Assembly: GCA_023386495.1 (NCBI GenBank) | Contig: JAEWJS010000014.1 | Coordinates: 1-64,000 of the forward strand | DNA from: Bacillota bacterium | Lineage (GTDB): Bacteria; Bacillota; Bacilli; Paenibacillales; Paenibacillaceae | DNA: 64,000 bases | Direction of reading: 5' to 3' | Shown here: piece after piece, positions 51,721 to 61,020 of the stretch | Numbering within the stretch: the stretch's first letter is position 1 | Layout of the letters: each line of letters begins with the position of its first letter | The notes under the pieces: model-generated | Database searches by the model: none | Told to the model about the DNA's origin: nothing | Seen by the model: only the letters and a program-made list of their open reading frames with translations | Program-made: the position numbers and the translations under genes

Positions 51721-52284
51721 TTGAAGGCCTGGGTCCTAAACAGCGATAGCGAACACGATATCTTTGCTTATGTTAATTCGAAAGAAGCCAGGGCAAAAAT
51801 TAGTGAATTTCGGTTTCACCAGATGAGGATTGACGGCAATTGGAACCCATTAGAGATTAGGACACTGGAAAAAATGGGCAGGAATTCTTCGTATCATTCG
51901 GAACTTCTGTTGCCCGTAATTGATGATAAAGCGGCAAAAATTCTCCACCATTTGTTAAGAGAAAGTGATGTTGAACTTTTATCACTATTGCACATTGAGG
52001 GACAATATTGGGGACTAAACTTCCCTCACCTTCTCGACTGCATTGATGTAGAAAAATCAATTTTCACGTTATTTTCAGACGGTGGTGTTATGGAGTATAA
52101 AAAATTTGCTTTCCATGAGAGCGTAATCACTAACTCAGGATTTAGTATTTTTCGGGCGAAGGTTCATGATATGGAGAAACTCTCTACAGGTCACACATTT
52201 GTTACATCGCGGTTCAAGGACCTCGTCGAGCAATCAGGTCTAGTTGGCTTTAAATTTACGGAGGTTTGGGATTCTAATCAGTAG
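51721..52284 (+). CDS. Imm11-like immunity protein (DUF1629), copy 1
   Basis: A 187-residue cytoplasmic protein. Family-like features: LLDCIDVEKS, FSDGGVMEYKKFAF, IFRAKVHD, and the C-terminal TSRFKDLVEQSGLVGFKFTEVWD. This agrees with the Imm11 (DUF1629) immunity family that guards against polymorphic toxins. No toxin gene is near. TTG start exactly seven bases after GGAGG; the frame extends 11 codons upstream without a site. AT-rich, unlike the surrounding core genome. A small hairpin (AACAACG/CGTTGTT) follows. It is paralogous to the gene at 52662-53228. Confidence 0.75.
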   Translation: MKAWVLNSDSEHDIFAYVNSKEARAKISEFRFHQMRIDGNWNPLEIRTLEKMGRNSSYHSELLLPVIDDKAAKILHHLLRESDVELLSLLHIEGQYWGLNFPHLLDCIDVEKSIFTLFSDGGVMEYKKFAFHESVITNSGFSIFRAKVHDMEKLSTGHTFVTSRFKDLVEQSGLVGFKFTEVWDSNQ

Positions 52285-52319
52285 CAGCAATAAACAACGC
52301 TACCAGACGTTGTTCTCTA

Positions 52320-52589
52320 ATGAACTTCCCTCGGTTACTCGACTGTATCGATCCGAACAAAGCTGATTCCCGATATTCGGATGGAGGAGTGAGAGACTAC
52401 ACAAAGTTTGCTTTCAAGGAAGAAGTTATTGCCGACTCATCTAGCATCATCTTTAGACCTGGCTTTCACGATCTCCCGCAAGCTTCAACAGAATATACCT
52501 TTGTCACTGAATCGTTTTACAGCATAATTAACCGGTCTGCTCTTCAGGGTTTTCGGTTTGTCGAAGTGTGGGATTCCAATCAAAAGTAG
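52320..52589 (+). pseudogene. Truncated Imm11-like paralogue
   Basis: An open frame of 89 codons matching only the C-terminal half of its neighbours: NFPRLLDCIDPNK, YSDGGVRDYTKFAFKE, FRPGFHDLP, ALQGFRFVEVWDSNQK. The N-terminal half is absent, there is no ribosome site before the ATG, and it begins 35 bp after the previous stop. It is most simply a remnant of a tandem duplication with deletion. The frame is still intact, so the event may be recent or the product may still be used. Confidence 0.7.
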
Positions 52590-52604
52590 AGAACACTATA
52601 GTCC

Positions 52605-52643
52605 ATGAAGCCCTCATCCTTACCGAGATGGGGGCTTCATTCA
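52605..52643 (+). terminator. Terminator after the truncated paralogue
   Basis: ATGAAGCCC (52605-52613) pairs with GGGCTTCAT (52632-52640), inner CATC/GATG. The T run is short (TCACTTG). TAGAGAACACTA precedes it, as also after the third copy. Confidence 0.55.
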
Positions 52644-52661
52644 CTTGTGAGGTGCGCAAAC

Positions 52662-53228
52662 ATGAAAATTTGGTTGCTTGGAAGCGATCTCGAACGCCAT
52701 GATTCCTTCACCTATGTAGATTTTAAAACCGCTAATTCCGCAATTAGTAAATTACGTTTACGACCTACAGAGGTCGGGAAATCTTGGACACCCTTGAAAA
52801 TTAAAACGATCGAGAAGCGCGGTGGTCACTCCTCTTACCACCCAGAACTTCTTCTCCCAGCTATTGATCAAGAAGCTGCGGAAATACTCGGCGATTTCTT
52901 TAATGATAACGTCGAGCTGTTACCTTTGTTACACCGTGAGGGGCAGTACTGGCTTCTCAATTTCCCAAAAGTCCTTAATTGTATTGATCCAGAACGGTCA
53001 GCTTTCACGCTTTTTTCTGATGGTGGGGTAAAAGAATACCAAAAGTACTCCTTTAGGGAAGATGTAATTACGAATTCGGGATATCAGATATTTAGAGTAT
53101 GCCCCCATGATTTACCAAGTATCTCCCTGGGCCATACATTTGTACCTGACCAATTTAGAGATAAAGTTATTCAATCAGAACTTCAGGGATTCCGCTTCGT
53201 TGAAGTTTGGGATTCCTCTCAACAATAG
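52662..53228 (+). CDS. Imm11-like immunity protein (DUF1629), copy 2
   Basis: A 188-residue paralogue of the gene at 51721-52284, similar along the whole length: MKIWLLGSDLERHDSF, SSYHPELLLPAID, LNFPKVLNCIDPERS, FSDGGVKEYQKYSF, FRVCPHDLP, ELQGFRFVEVWDSSQQ. ATG at 52662, seven bases after GAGGTG. The two full copies differ enough to suggest protection against different toxin variants. No toxin or delivery gene is near. Confidence 0.75.
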   Translation: MKIWLLGSDLERHDSFTYVDFKTANSAISKLRLRPTEVGKSWTPLKIKTIEKRGGHSSYHPELLLPAIDQEAAEILGDFFNDNVELLPLLHREGQYWLLNFPKVLNCIDPERSAFTLFSDGGVKEYQKYSFREDVITNSGYQIFRVCPHDLPSISLGHTFVPDQFRDKVIQSELQGFRFVEVWDSSQQ

Positions 53229-53244
53229 AGAACACTAAACATCG

Positions 53245-53283
53245 AATGGAGCCATACCCTTAACCAAGGTGATGGCTTCATTT
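53245..53283 (+). terminator. Terminator after Imm11-like copy 2
   Basis: AATGGAGCCAT (53245-53255) pairs with ATGGCTTCATT (53272-53282), followed by TACGTTT. It lies at the same place, after TAGAGAACACTA, as the terminator of the truncated copy. Confidence 0.6.
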
Positions 53284-53353
53284 ACGTTTACTTTATTACA
53301 TACGAAGCATCATCGTCAGGGTGCACTAATGCACTAAATAAGGAGTGTTGGAA

Positions 53354-54052
53354 ATGAGCACTTGTCATAAAATGGTCATCGGTGAAGTGAAGCCTCAAGA
53401 CTATAAACATCACTCATTTATAGGTGGTAAACCAAAGGTCCCCGCTAACTTTGAGATTCCCATATGTTCACTATGCGGTGAAGAACAAACCTTCTACTTC
53501 CAAGTGACCTTCCCTAGTGATCATGATCTAAATGGCCGTTCTATTCTCTTATTCTATTGTACAAGCTGTTGGCACCCGGAGCACTTAATCCCGGAAATGC
53601 TGACTGGCAATCTTAAAAATGCAGAAGTACCCGAGTCATTTCTTGATCATTATCAAAAGAACTTTCGAGCACTCACATTTAACGTCGATGCGCTTGTATG
53701 GTTAGAATCCTACGAGCCTAAGCTTCAGTACGCTCCAATTGAGCTAGTGAGCACTACTGATATTCATTATCCTGGTCATAAATTAGGCGGGTCTCCAAAT
53801 TGGTATCTTGAGGATGAGTCTCCGAGGGTAACGAACTCCGGAAAGCAATTCGTCTTTCTAATGCAATTCGCGGCAGGTCTGCAGTTCCCCAAAGCACCTA
53901 GTGCACCAGGTCAAATGAAAAAGAACTACCGAACAGGACAAGCTGCCCCCTCAAGTGCCGATTACTACCAGCTTTTTCTCGAAAACAACCTCTATTTCTT
54001 CATAACTTCCACGAATGGGGAGCCTAAAGTATATATTATTACACAGATATAA
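53354..54052 (+). CDS. YwqG-like protein (DUF1963 type) with two CXXC motifs
   Basis: A 232-residue protein. GGKPKVPANFEIPICSLCGEEQTF and YCTSCWHPEH give two CxxC pairs, a possible zinc site. The layout (trimmed proline-rich opening, FYFQVTFPSDHDLNGRSILLFYC, a C-terminal NLYFFITSTNGEPKVYIITQI) resembles the YwqG/DUF1963 family, often found among polymorphic-toxin immunity genes. The assignment is moderate. ATG at 53354, eight bases after AAGGAG; the ATG is preceded by GTG and TTG codons in frame. Last gene of the AT-rich island. Confidence 0.6.
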   Translation: MSTCHKMVIGEVKPQDYKHHSFIGGKPKVPANFEIPICSLCGEEQTFYFQVTFPSDHDLNGRSILLFYCTSCWHPEHLIPEMLTGNLKNAEVPESFLDHYQKNFRALTFNVDALVWLESYEPKLQYAPIELVSTTDIHYPGHKLGGSPNWYLEDESPRVTNSGKQFVFLMQFAAGLQFPKAPSAPGQMKKNYRTGQAAPSSADYYQLFLENNLYFFITSTNGEPKVYIITQI

Positions 54053-54082
54053 TAAAACTAGGGACAGCATGCAGCCGATCAA

Positions 54083-54126
54083 GATAAAACGGCTGATCAG
54101 GAATATACCCTGATCGACCGTTCTAT
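54083..54126. terminator. Bidirectional terminator
   Basis: AAACGGCTGATCAGG (54087-54101) pairs with CCTGATCGACCGTT (54109-54122). On the minus strand it is followed by TTATC, on the plus strand by CTAT. It lies between convergent genes. Confidence 0.65.
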
Positions 54127-54145
54127 CTGACCATGCACCCGCCGC

Positions 54146-57100
54146 TTACACGAGGTACCATTTAAATATTTTGTACTGCTCCAGCTTACGCCCATCTTCT
54201 GGTACAACAACATTCGGGTTCAACCACGCCGTAACCCTGATATTCCCTACAGGGATCGCAGTATTGAAGTTGATCGTCAACCTCGTACGGTCTCCGTTCC
54301 AAGTGACTGTGTAATCCGCGTCATTGATAATTTTCACATGGTCTTCGACTGATACATAGATCGGACCGTTCAACACATTCTTCCCTGCGTCTACAGCAGT
54401 CATCGCGATACGTTCGGTGAAATCCACGGATAAGCTGGCCAACATATCGTTGTTAATGGTATCTGCAATAGAGATCCCTACATCCGAGGTGTAGGTTAAC
54501 ACACTCATCGGTTCTCCGTTTGCTGCGAATACTCCGGATTTGAATGTCACCTTCGCATACGCCAAGTTTTCACCCGGATATGGCGAAGCGAATGTCAACG
54601 CGATGTCCTTGTAATCCCAGCTCCAATTCTCATCCGAGATATTCGCTTCATCGACTACCGTCGGTTCACTGGATCCCGCATAGTAGAAATCTACGGCATC
54701 GATGATTGTGCCCGATCCATATACCGATTCGCTAATGGACTGATTGAACGCCAGATTCAGAACACTGATACCCGTATCGTCAATTACAGGTTCTACTCGT
54801 GCCCCTAAACCAACAAAACGTTCATTCAATACAACATTGTGACGAACAAGCACTTCATCATTCTGAATACTGTCTGCGCTTATCGTGCGATTCATACGAG
54901 CATTGATCGTTAGCGGTCTCGATGGAAATTCAAGTATAGGATATTCATATTCAATGTCCGCCGCGACATAGATTGTATGAACATTCTCGTCATCCAGTGC
55001 TTGTTCAAGCGAAGCATAATTGAATGCAATAGCCGTTCCATCTGCACGCTTAAAATAGGACCCTTCGATATCCTTGAAGTAAAGCCCTGCGTAATCGCCG
55101 AAGCCGGCATCCAGCTTAACCAATCGAGTCATGAAGCTCATTCCCGCGGCTGCAATCGCTTCATCGCTTGATACCGCTGGTATATACACCGCTTCCGAGA
55201 CCTTAACCGGAATACCCTCATAATCTTTGATCAGATGGTCTTCATAGAAATCGACCGTTATCGAATGTAATTCACCGAAAATCGGATATTCGAGCCCTGT
55301 TAATCGGAATGTATGGCTGCCTAATTCCGAGAATTGAGCGTCAGCGATGTCTCCGATATAGATCATATGCTCATCCGCTTCATCTTCAATATAGAGATAA
55401 CCGATCAACTCGCCGGGATCCGTTAACAATTTGTTTATTGAATTTTCTGCAAGAGCACGGTTGAACTTAATATCGAATGACACCAGTTTACTTTCCGACA
55501 GAACGGGGTTAATGATCTCTCCATAGGTCGGGATCAAGGTGTACTTCACCTGCGCATCAGCAAGTTTGAGTCCGTTGGTAGGCTCGTCTTCTATCAGATA
55601 CACCGTAATTTGCTGCCAGTCTGCGTAAAATCCATTCGTATCAATTCTGAACTTATTCTTATGTGCATCATCCCAAATCAGGTCGTAGCCGGTGAGTTCA
55701 AATTCATCTCCATACTCATCCGTAACCACGATACGGTCAATTAGTGCCTCCTTCGCTTGATTCCATGCGAGGGCAGGAAGATTCGCATTGAACACGACAT
55801 CGAATCCATGCAGATACCCTTCGCCAATTTCAAAGCCTGTGATGTGTCCGGACAAGGCGCTCAAATCCACCAATTGAACATTCGTAAGGTTGGCTGCATC
55901 CGGTGCATTCGTGAAGCCCCCAGCTTTTAACATGCGCGGGACGGATGCGGCGATAACATATTCACGATCTCCAGGGAAAGTCAGCGCGCCGTCCACCTTA
56001 ATATCGCCAGGCAGGTAGACTTTCGCAATCGCCGGATCAGCCAGCGCCTGCAATAAATGCGTCTGATTGCCGACATAGGCCGTCTCGCCAAGCTTGTAGT
56101 ACAGCCAATGGCCAAGCTCTCGATGAATCGATAACGTCCCGTTGAATGCTCCGATCCCAGCCGCCACAATCTCGTTGAAGCCCATCGAATTAATGGCATC
56201 CGACAGCTCCTGATCGTCATCCGCATGGGCAACGAAATACACATTTCCGCTCCATTCCATTCCAGAGGAGATTTTCTTGGCGATCGTCACGCGGACTTCG
56301 CGCTCCGCTCTGAACGTCATACCCGATGCGATGATCAGTTCCGCCTGGGGAGCGCTAATGTCATTCTGAATGAAAATAGAACGCAAGCTCGAATCCCCTG
56401 CCGCCGCGGACAGTTCGGCATACGTCGAAACAGATCGCTCCGGCAATATCTCGTACATTTTGCTGTTCGGCACGTCCACCGCAACGACCATTTCCTTGGT
56501 TAGAACAGTACCGCCGTCGACGGTCTCCGCACTCGTCGCGCTCGCACGGACAGCGAAGTTATACCGCGATCCTACTTCCAACTTAAGCTGATCGACAGTC
56601 ATCCCTGCCGGCACATAGAGACGATGCATGGCCTGTGTGTCCAGAGTATGCGTCAATCGCATTTCGCCGGCACGGCTGCCTATTAGACGCAGTCTCGGCT
56701 CCAATGGCAAGTTATGATAGTCCATGAAGGCACCATACGATCTGGCCAAGGCCAGCCCGGCCATGCCATAATCATAGAGGACAGAGCCCGCCTCGTCCCT
56801 GATCTTCTTCGCTGCGGATACTTGCTCCTTGAATGCCGTGCGCAACGTTCCCGTTACGTCTGCGTACTCCGATGACGCCAATATGATCTCTGCATCTGTA
56901 ATGAGGTCATTCAACGTTGACTTGCCCGTGGCTGCCATTCCCGACAGCTCAAGCAGGAAACGAATGTCCTCGCTGCCTACACCAGACGCTCCAACCACGT
57001 TGCTCACATTCCCCGATCTCACGTAGCGCAGGACGTGGCTAATATTCGGGTCCTCGTCCTTCGCATTCATTGCTTCCAGAATGCCGACCATGCCGACAAG

Positions 57101-57493
57101 TGTCTGAATCCGATAGCCGGATACAGCCGCATTCGCGGTCCCTGCTCGCGACGTAACCGCGCCAGCCGCAATGCTTAGCTCCACGGACGAGACGTGGTCC
57201 AGCCGCCGGTTCAAGCTTAGGCTGACATGATAGCCGCTCGCAAAAGCTTCGCGAACGTCGACGCCTTCCACGCCTTCAACTTTAAACTTCGACGCCTCCA
57301 GCGTTGTCACAGCATAACTTGACCCCTCCGCTGCCGTCAGAGGCGTGTTATAGGTCAGTGTGATCAACTTATCGCTCAAATTCTCGGCACCAACAAGCCT
57401 CGGTGCGGCATCCCCTTCAGCCGCCCCTGCCGACGGCAGCATTATTCCGATTGCCATCATAACTACTAATAATGATGCAAGCCATTTCTTCAC
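54146..57493 (-). CDS. Large secreted protein with repeated beta-rich domains
   Basis: A 1,115-residue exported protein. Signal peptide about 1-24 (LLVVMMAIGIMLPSAGA). Three internal repeats of a beta-helix-like motif are seen near 360-410, 475-525 and 835-885, of the form xYxxLxxAL-D--V-xIYVxxDI-----L-FP----I-A. Four further segments begin GFDVVFN, SFDIKFN, VLNLAFN and SLSVDFT (about 555-1115), as in Ig-like/SbsA domains. No SLH, LPXTG or catalytic motif is seen. Possibly an envelope or matrix protein. A stand-alone gene with a terminator; base composition is lower in GC than the backbone. Confidence 0.6.
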   Translation of the reverse strand: MKKWLASLLVVMMAIGIMLPSAGAAEGDAAPRLVGAENLSDKLITLTYNTPLTAAEGSSYAVTTLEASKFKVEGVEGVDVREAFASGYHVSLSLNRRLDHVSSVELSIAAGAVTSRAGTANAAVSGYRIQTLVGMVGILEAMNAKDEDPNISHVLRYVRSGNVSNVVGASGVGSEDIRFLLELSGMAATGKSTLNDLITDAEIILASSEYADVTGTLRTAFKEQVSAAKKIRDEAGSVLYDYGMAGLALARSYGAFMDYHNLPLEPRLRLIGSRAGEMRLTHTLDTQAMHRLYVPAGMTVDQLKLEVGSRYNFAVRASATSAETVDGGTVLTKEMVVAVDVPNSKMYEILPERSVSTYAELSAAAGDSSLRSIFIQNDISAPQAELIIASGMTFRAEREVRVTIAKKISSGMEWSGNVYFVAHADDDQELSDAINSMGFNEIVAAGIGAFNGTLSIHRELGHWLYYKLGETAYVGNQTHLLQALADPAIAKVYLPGDIKVDGALTFPGDREYVIAASVPRMLKAGGFTNAPDAANLTNVQLVDLSALSGHITGFEIGEGYLHGFDVVFNANLPALAWNQAKEALIDRIVVTDEYGDEFELTGYDLIWDDAHKNKFRIDTNGFYADWQQITVYLIEDEPTNGLKLADAQVKYTLIPTYGEIINPVLSESKLVSFDIKFNRALAENSINKLLTDPGELIGYLYIEDEADEHMIYIGDIADAQFSELGSHTFRLTGLEYPIFGELHSITVDFYEDHLIKDYEGIPVKVSEAVYIPAVSSDEAIAAAGMSFMTRLVKLDAGFGDYAGLYFKDIEGSYFKRADGTAIAFNYASLEQALDDENVHTIYVAADIEYEYPILEFPSRPLTINARMNRTISADSIQNDEVLVRHNVVLNERFVGLGARVEPVIDDTGISVLNLAFNQSISESVYGSGTIIDAVDFYYAGSSEPTVVDEANISDENWSWDYKDIALTFASPYPGENLAYAKVTFKSGVFAANGEPMSVLTYTSDVGISIADTINNDMLASLSVDFTERIAMTAVDAGKNVLNGPIYVSVEDHVKIINDADYTVTWNGDRTRLTINFNTAIPVGNIRVTAWLNPNVVVPEDGRKLEQYKIFKWYLV

Positions 57494-57685
57494 AAGATGA
57501 CACCCCCAACTAATTACTTCGCTAGGAGAATTGTACCATGCATGATTCTAGTCGAATAGACGCATTTCTTGCAAATCTACTATATACACTGTCGAAACCT
57601 ACAAATTCTATTAATATTTATACCAAAACTTTCTTAATACCTATATACTACTATTACAAACAAGAATCTCTCGAGAAGTAGGTAA

Positions 57686-59698
57686 ATGATGAATCCTATG
57701 CAAGGTCACTACGACATTCTCACGGTGTTGCTGTCATTCCTTATCGCTGCGACTTCTTCCTATTCGGCGTTGACGCTCGTGAATCGAATATCTTATCGCG
57801 CACGTCCGCATACATCCGTCTGGCTTGCCGCGGCGGCCGGCGTCATGGGAGTCGGCATCTGGTCGATGCATTTTATCGGTATGCTGGCGTACAAGATCGA
57901 ACCATCCTTTCATTATGAGCCGCTTATGACAGCATTCTCGCTCTTGGCAGCGGTATTCGCTTGTTACGGGGCTTTCTACTTCACTTCGACCGAACGCGTC
58001 ACGATGCTGCGAATCGCAAGCTCCAGCCTGCTGCTCGGCGGCGGCATTACGGTCATGCACTATTCCGGCATGCAGGCCATCGAGCAGCCATGGATGCTCA
58101 GCTATGACCCTGTCATGCTGGAGTTATCTATCCTCATCGCGGTCCTTGCATCATTCGCTGCCCTTGTCATGCTGCGGATATTTCGGGACTTGCCGCATTT
58201 CAGTCTATGGAAGGTCGCCTGCGCGCTCGTCATGGGGGTGGCCGTCTGCGGCATGCACTACACCGGAATGGCCGCCGTCCGCGTCTCGTTGGACCACACC
58301 TATGGCATGCAGGCGCATGTCGATCATGCCGGAAGCTCCAGCAGCTACTTGCTGAGCGCCGTCGTGATCGGTGCGATGATGATTATGGGTGTCTCTTGGG
58401 TGGCGCTCGTCTTCGACAAAAGAGTGCTGCAGCGCATCGCCTTCCACGATTCGCTAACCGGATTACCCAATCGCGAGCGGTTCATGCACGACTTCGACAA
58501 GACGCTCGCAAGCTTCACAGAGGGCTTCATTCTATTCATCGACTTTGATCGGTTCAAGACGATCAACGATTCGCTGGGCCATGACGCAGGCGATCAATTC
58601 ATTCGAGATGTGGCAGGCCGGCTTACGGCGAGCATCGGACCGAGTCAGTCCATCTTCCGTTTCGGCGGCGATGAATTCGTCATCGTATCATCCGGAAGCC
58701 GTCAAGAAGCGGAAGCGCTCGCCGATCGATTGCTGCATGCGGTTAGGGAGCCCTTCCATCTCGAAGAGACGGAATTCATCCTCAGCGCAAGCATCGGCAT
58801 CTCGCTCGCCCCTCAGCATGGCAACGACCGAACGGCCCTATTCCGCGCAGCGGAGATGGCCATGTACTCGGCCAAGGCCGCCGGCAAGGGCCGTTATAGC
58901 GTCTATGACGAGCAGACTAACGTCTCTACGCAGCGCAGGCTTGAACTGGAGAAAGGGCTGCGCAAGGCCATGCGCCTGAACGAGTTCACGGTGCACTATC
59001 AGCCGAAGTGGGATGCGGAAGCGAGCCGATTGACCGGGCTCGAGGCGCTTCTGCGATGGGAACACGGGAAGCTGGGCCCGATCTCGCCGGCCGAGTTCAT
59101 CCCGATCGCCGAGGAGACCGGGATGATCGTCGGGATTACCCGCTGGGTGCTGAAGGAAGTATGCTTGCAGAACCACGCCTGGCAGGCTGAGGGTCTTCCG
59201 AAAGTATGCGTATCGGTCAACATGTCGCTCCGCGTATTCGAGAGCGGCGCTCTGGAGGAGATGGTTCGCGATGCGCTTCGAGTCTCAGGCATGGACCCTG
59301 CCGACCTGGAGCTCGAGATAACCGAATCCATCGCGATGCAAGACGTGGAGGGGACAATCGCCCAGCTGAACGCGGTCAAGTCGTTCGGCATTCGCATCTC
59401 GATGGACGACTTCGGCACAGGCTACTCTTCGCTGGGCAACTTGGACCGCATCCCGATCGATACGCTCAAGATCGACCAGCTCTTTATTCGGCAGAGCGGC
59501 ATCCCTTCCAAGCAGGCCATTATCAGCACGATCATCGCCATGGCTGGCCACCTGAAGCTCAACGTCGTAGCAGAGGGCGTGGAGACGGCCGAGCAGATCG
59601 ACTTCCTGAAGTCGCGAGGCTGCAACATCATGCAAGGCTATTTCTACGGCAAGCCGATGCACCCGCTCGCGCTGCGCGAGTGGATGTTGGCGAGTTAA
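57686..59698 (+). CDS. MHYT-GGDEF-EAL c-di-GMP signalling protein
   Basis: A 670-residue membrane protein. Seven hydrophobic helices hold three MHYT motifs, WSMHFIGM (59-66), VMHYSGM (123-129) and GMHYTGM (189-195), a proposed copper/gas-sensing domain. GGDEF domain with intact FGGDEF (326-331) but no RxxD inhibitory site upstream. EAL domain with EALLRW, ELEITES, DDFGTGYSSL and KIDQLFI residues, so phosphodiesterase is plausible. Could make or break c-di-GMP. The start may be ATG 57686 or 57689; AGTAGG lies just upstream. A terminator follows. Confidence 0.93.
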   Translation: MMNPMQGHYDILTVLLSFLIAATSSYSALTLVNRISYRARPHTSVWLAAAAGVMGVGIWSMHFIGMLAYKIEPSFHYEPLMTAFSLLAAVFACYGAFYFTSTERVTMLRIASSSLLLGGGITVMHYSGMQAIEQPWMLSYDPVMLELSILIAVLASFAALVMLRIFRDLPHFSLWKVACALVMGVAVCGMHYTGMAAVRVSLDHTYGMQAHVDHAGSSSSYLLSAVVIGAMMIMGVSWVALVFDKRVLQRIAFHDSLTGLPNRERFMHDFDKTLASFTEGFILFIDFDRFKTINDSLGHDAGDQFIRDVAGRLTASIGPSQSIFRFGGDEFVIVSSGSRQEAEALADRLLHAVREPFHLEETEFILSASIGISLAPQHGNDRTALFRAAEMAMYSAKAAGKGRYSVYDEQTNVSTQRRLELEKGLRKAMRLNEFTVHYQPKWDAEASRLTGLEALLRWEHGKLGPISPAEFIPIAEETGMIVGITRWVLKEVCLQNHAWQAEGLPKVCVSVNMSLRVFESGALEEMVRDALRVSGMDPADLELEITESIAMQDVEGTIAQLNAVKSFGIRISMDDFGTGYSSLGNLDRIPIDTLKIDQLFIRQSGIPSKQAIISTIIAMAGHLKLNVVAEGVETAEQIDFLKSRGCNIMQGYFYGKPMHPLALREWMLAS

Positions 59699-59719
59699 TA
59701 TCCCCGATAGCAGATAACA

Positions 59720-59768
59720 AAAAGGGCAGGTCCGGTAAGTAGTCATTCTACTTAGGACCTGCCTTATT
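59720..59768 (+). terminator. Rho-independent terminator
   Basis: GGCAGGTCC (59725-59733) pairs with GGACCTGCC (59755-59763), inner TAAGTAG/CTACTTA (59736-59742 and 59748-59754), followed by TTATT. It may serve both convergent genes. Confidence 0.85.
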
Positions 59769-59802
59769 CATGTAGAGAATTACATCCTCGTCTAGCTGAC
59801 AC

Positions 59803-61020
59803 TTACTCCCCGCGCAGCAGTGCGCCGGCCTTCTCCCGCCAAGTCTCTACGTAGCTTCCTGTCGCCCACTGTACCATGACGACGCGCTCGCCGGGTTGGA
59901 GCGGCTCCTCCAGCGTGAGGGCATCTACCTCTTGGCCCCGCACGCCGTAGAACGCGAGACTCCGGTCGGTCACGACGACCGCGCTGTTCCGGACCGGAGA
60001 CGAGAAGACATCGATTGCGGCCGGCTCGACGCTGCGAAGCTCGTTCCACGCTACGATCGGCTCAATGTCATTGGAGATCGAGTCGTGGAGCGGATTCGGC
60101 AGTTCGCTGAATATTTGCCTTCCCGACGCCGATCCATCCTCGGCCGGCTCGGGATTCGCAACCTGCGCCACCCATTCGCCCGGCTTCCGAGCGATGGTCC
60201 AGTTCGCAGCCAGCCCATCATCCGCAGCCGGCTCATCCGAGCGGATAGCCTCGACCAGCCCGCTCTCCCCGATCCGGGCGATCGCATGCGACTCTGCGTT
60301 CCCTGCGACGAGCGAACCGTAACGCGGCTGACCCAGTTGCAGAATATCCATCACCCAGAGAGAGTCTACCCCGCCTGCACGCCGGGAGATCGCTAAGTAT
60401 CGGTTGCCCGCGAACAAGATTTTCTCCCGCACGTCGCCGATCTGCTGCCCCTCGTTACTGCGTACGATAGGTTCCGGCGCCTCCTCGTCGAACGATGTGT
60501 TGTACGCATGAAGCGTGCTGAATCGGCTGCCTGCCACAGTCTTGCTCGCATCTACCCGCCAGAAGTCGATTCGGTAAGGCATCAAGATGCCGCTGCCTTC
60601 GGCTACTCGCTCAGTGCTTCGGCCATCCGTCGTGAACAGCAGCGTACGATACGAGCTGTCATACGGGTCGGCCGTCCCCGACTCATCGCGGCGAAGTCCG
60701 ACCAGGACCGCCGAAGCGCCTGCCGGCTCCTCGGTCATCGCAGAGAACTGGGCGCCTGTCTCCAACTTCGCCGTATCGGCCGCAATCTGCCGGGTCTCTT
60801 CGAGGGGTGTCCCTTGCAGGCGGATGACCAAGATAATGACGGCCAGCGTGGCCAGCACGCCGGCGCCGATGCTGCCGACCCAGAGCGAGAACCGCCGGCG
60901 AACGGCGGGCTTCTCGTCCAGTCGTTCCTCGATCCGCCGCCTCAGCCGTTCATTGAAGCCGCCCCGAGCAAGCGGGTCTCCGGCCAGTTGCTCCTTCAGC
61001 CTCTTATCCATCGCGTCCAT
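59803..61020 (-). CDS. Membrane anti-sigma-like protein, partner of the ECF sigma factor
   Basis: A 405-residue protein with a short cytoplasmic part (1-45, charged), a transmembrane helix (about 46-66, WVGSIGAGVLATLAVIILVI) and an ectodomain of about 335 residues with beta-rich segments (WVMDILQLGQPRYGSLVAG). It overlaps the end of the sigma gene by 17 bp, the usual position for the cognate anti-sigma factor, but there is no HxxxCxxC zinc motif. No known anti-sigma domain is evident, so the role rests on gene order. ATG after AGGGGGG. Confidence 0.65.
   Translation of the reverse strand: MDAMDKRLKEQLAGDPLARGGFNERLRRRIEERLDEKPAVRRRFSLWVGSIGAGVLATLAVIILVIRLQGTPLEETRQIAADTAKLETGAQFSAMTEEPAGASAVLVGLRRDESGTADPYDSSYRTLLFTTDGRSTERVAEGSGILMPYRIDFWRVDASKTVAGSRFSTLHAYNTSFDEEAPEPIVRSNEGQQIGDVREKILFAGNRYLAISRRAGGVDSLWVMDILQLGQPRYGSLVAGNAESHAIARIGESGLVEAIRSDEPAADDGLAANWTIARKPGEWVAQVANPEPAEDGSASGRQIFSELPNPLHDSISNDIEPIVAWNELRSVEPAAIDVFSSPVRNSAVVVTDRSLAFYGVRGQEVDALTLEEPLQPGERVVMVQWATGSYVETWREKAGALLRGE

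Noticed and set aside
57590..57596. TGTCGAA, a 0A-box match upstream of the MHYT-GGDEF-EAL gene
   Set aside because: A single 7-base match in an AT-rich spacer is expected by chance; no second site supports it.
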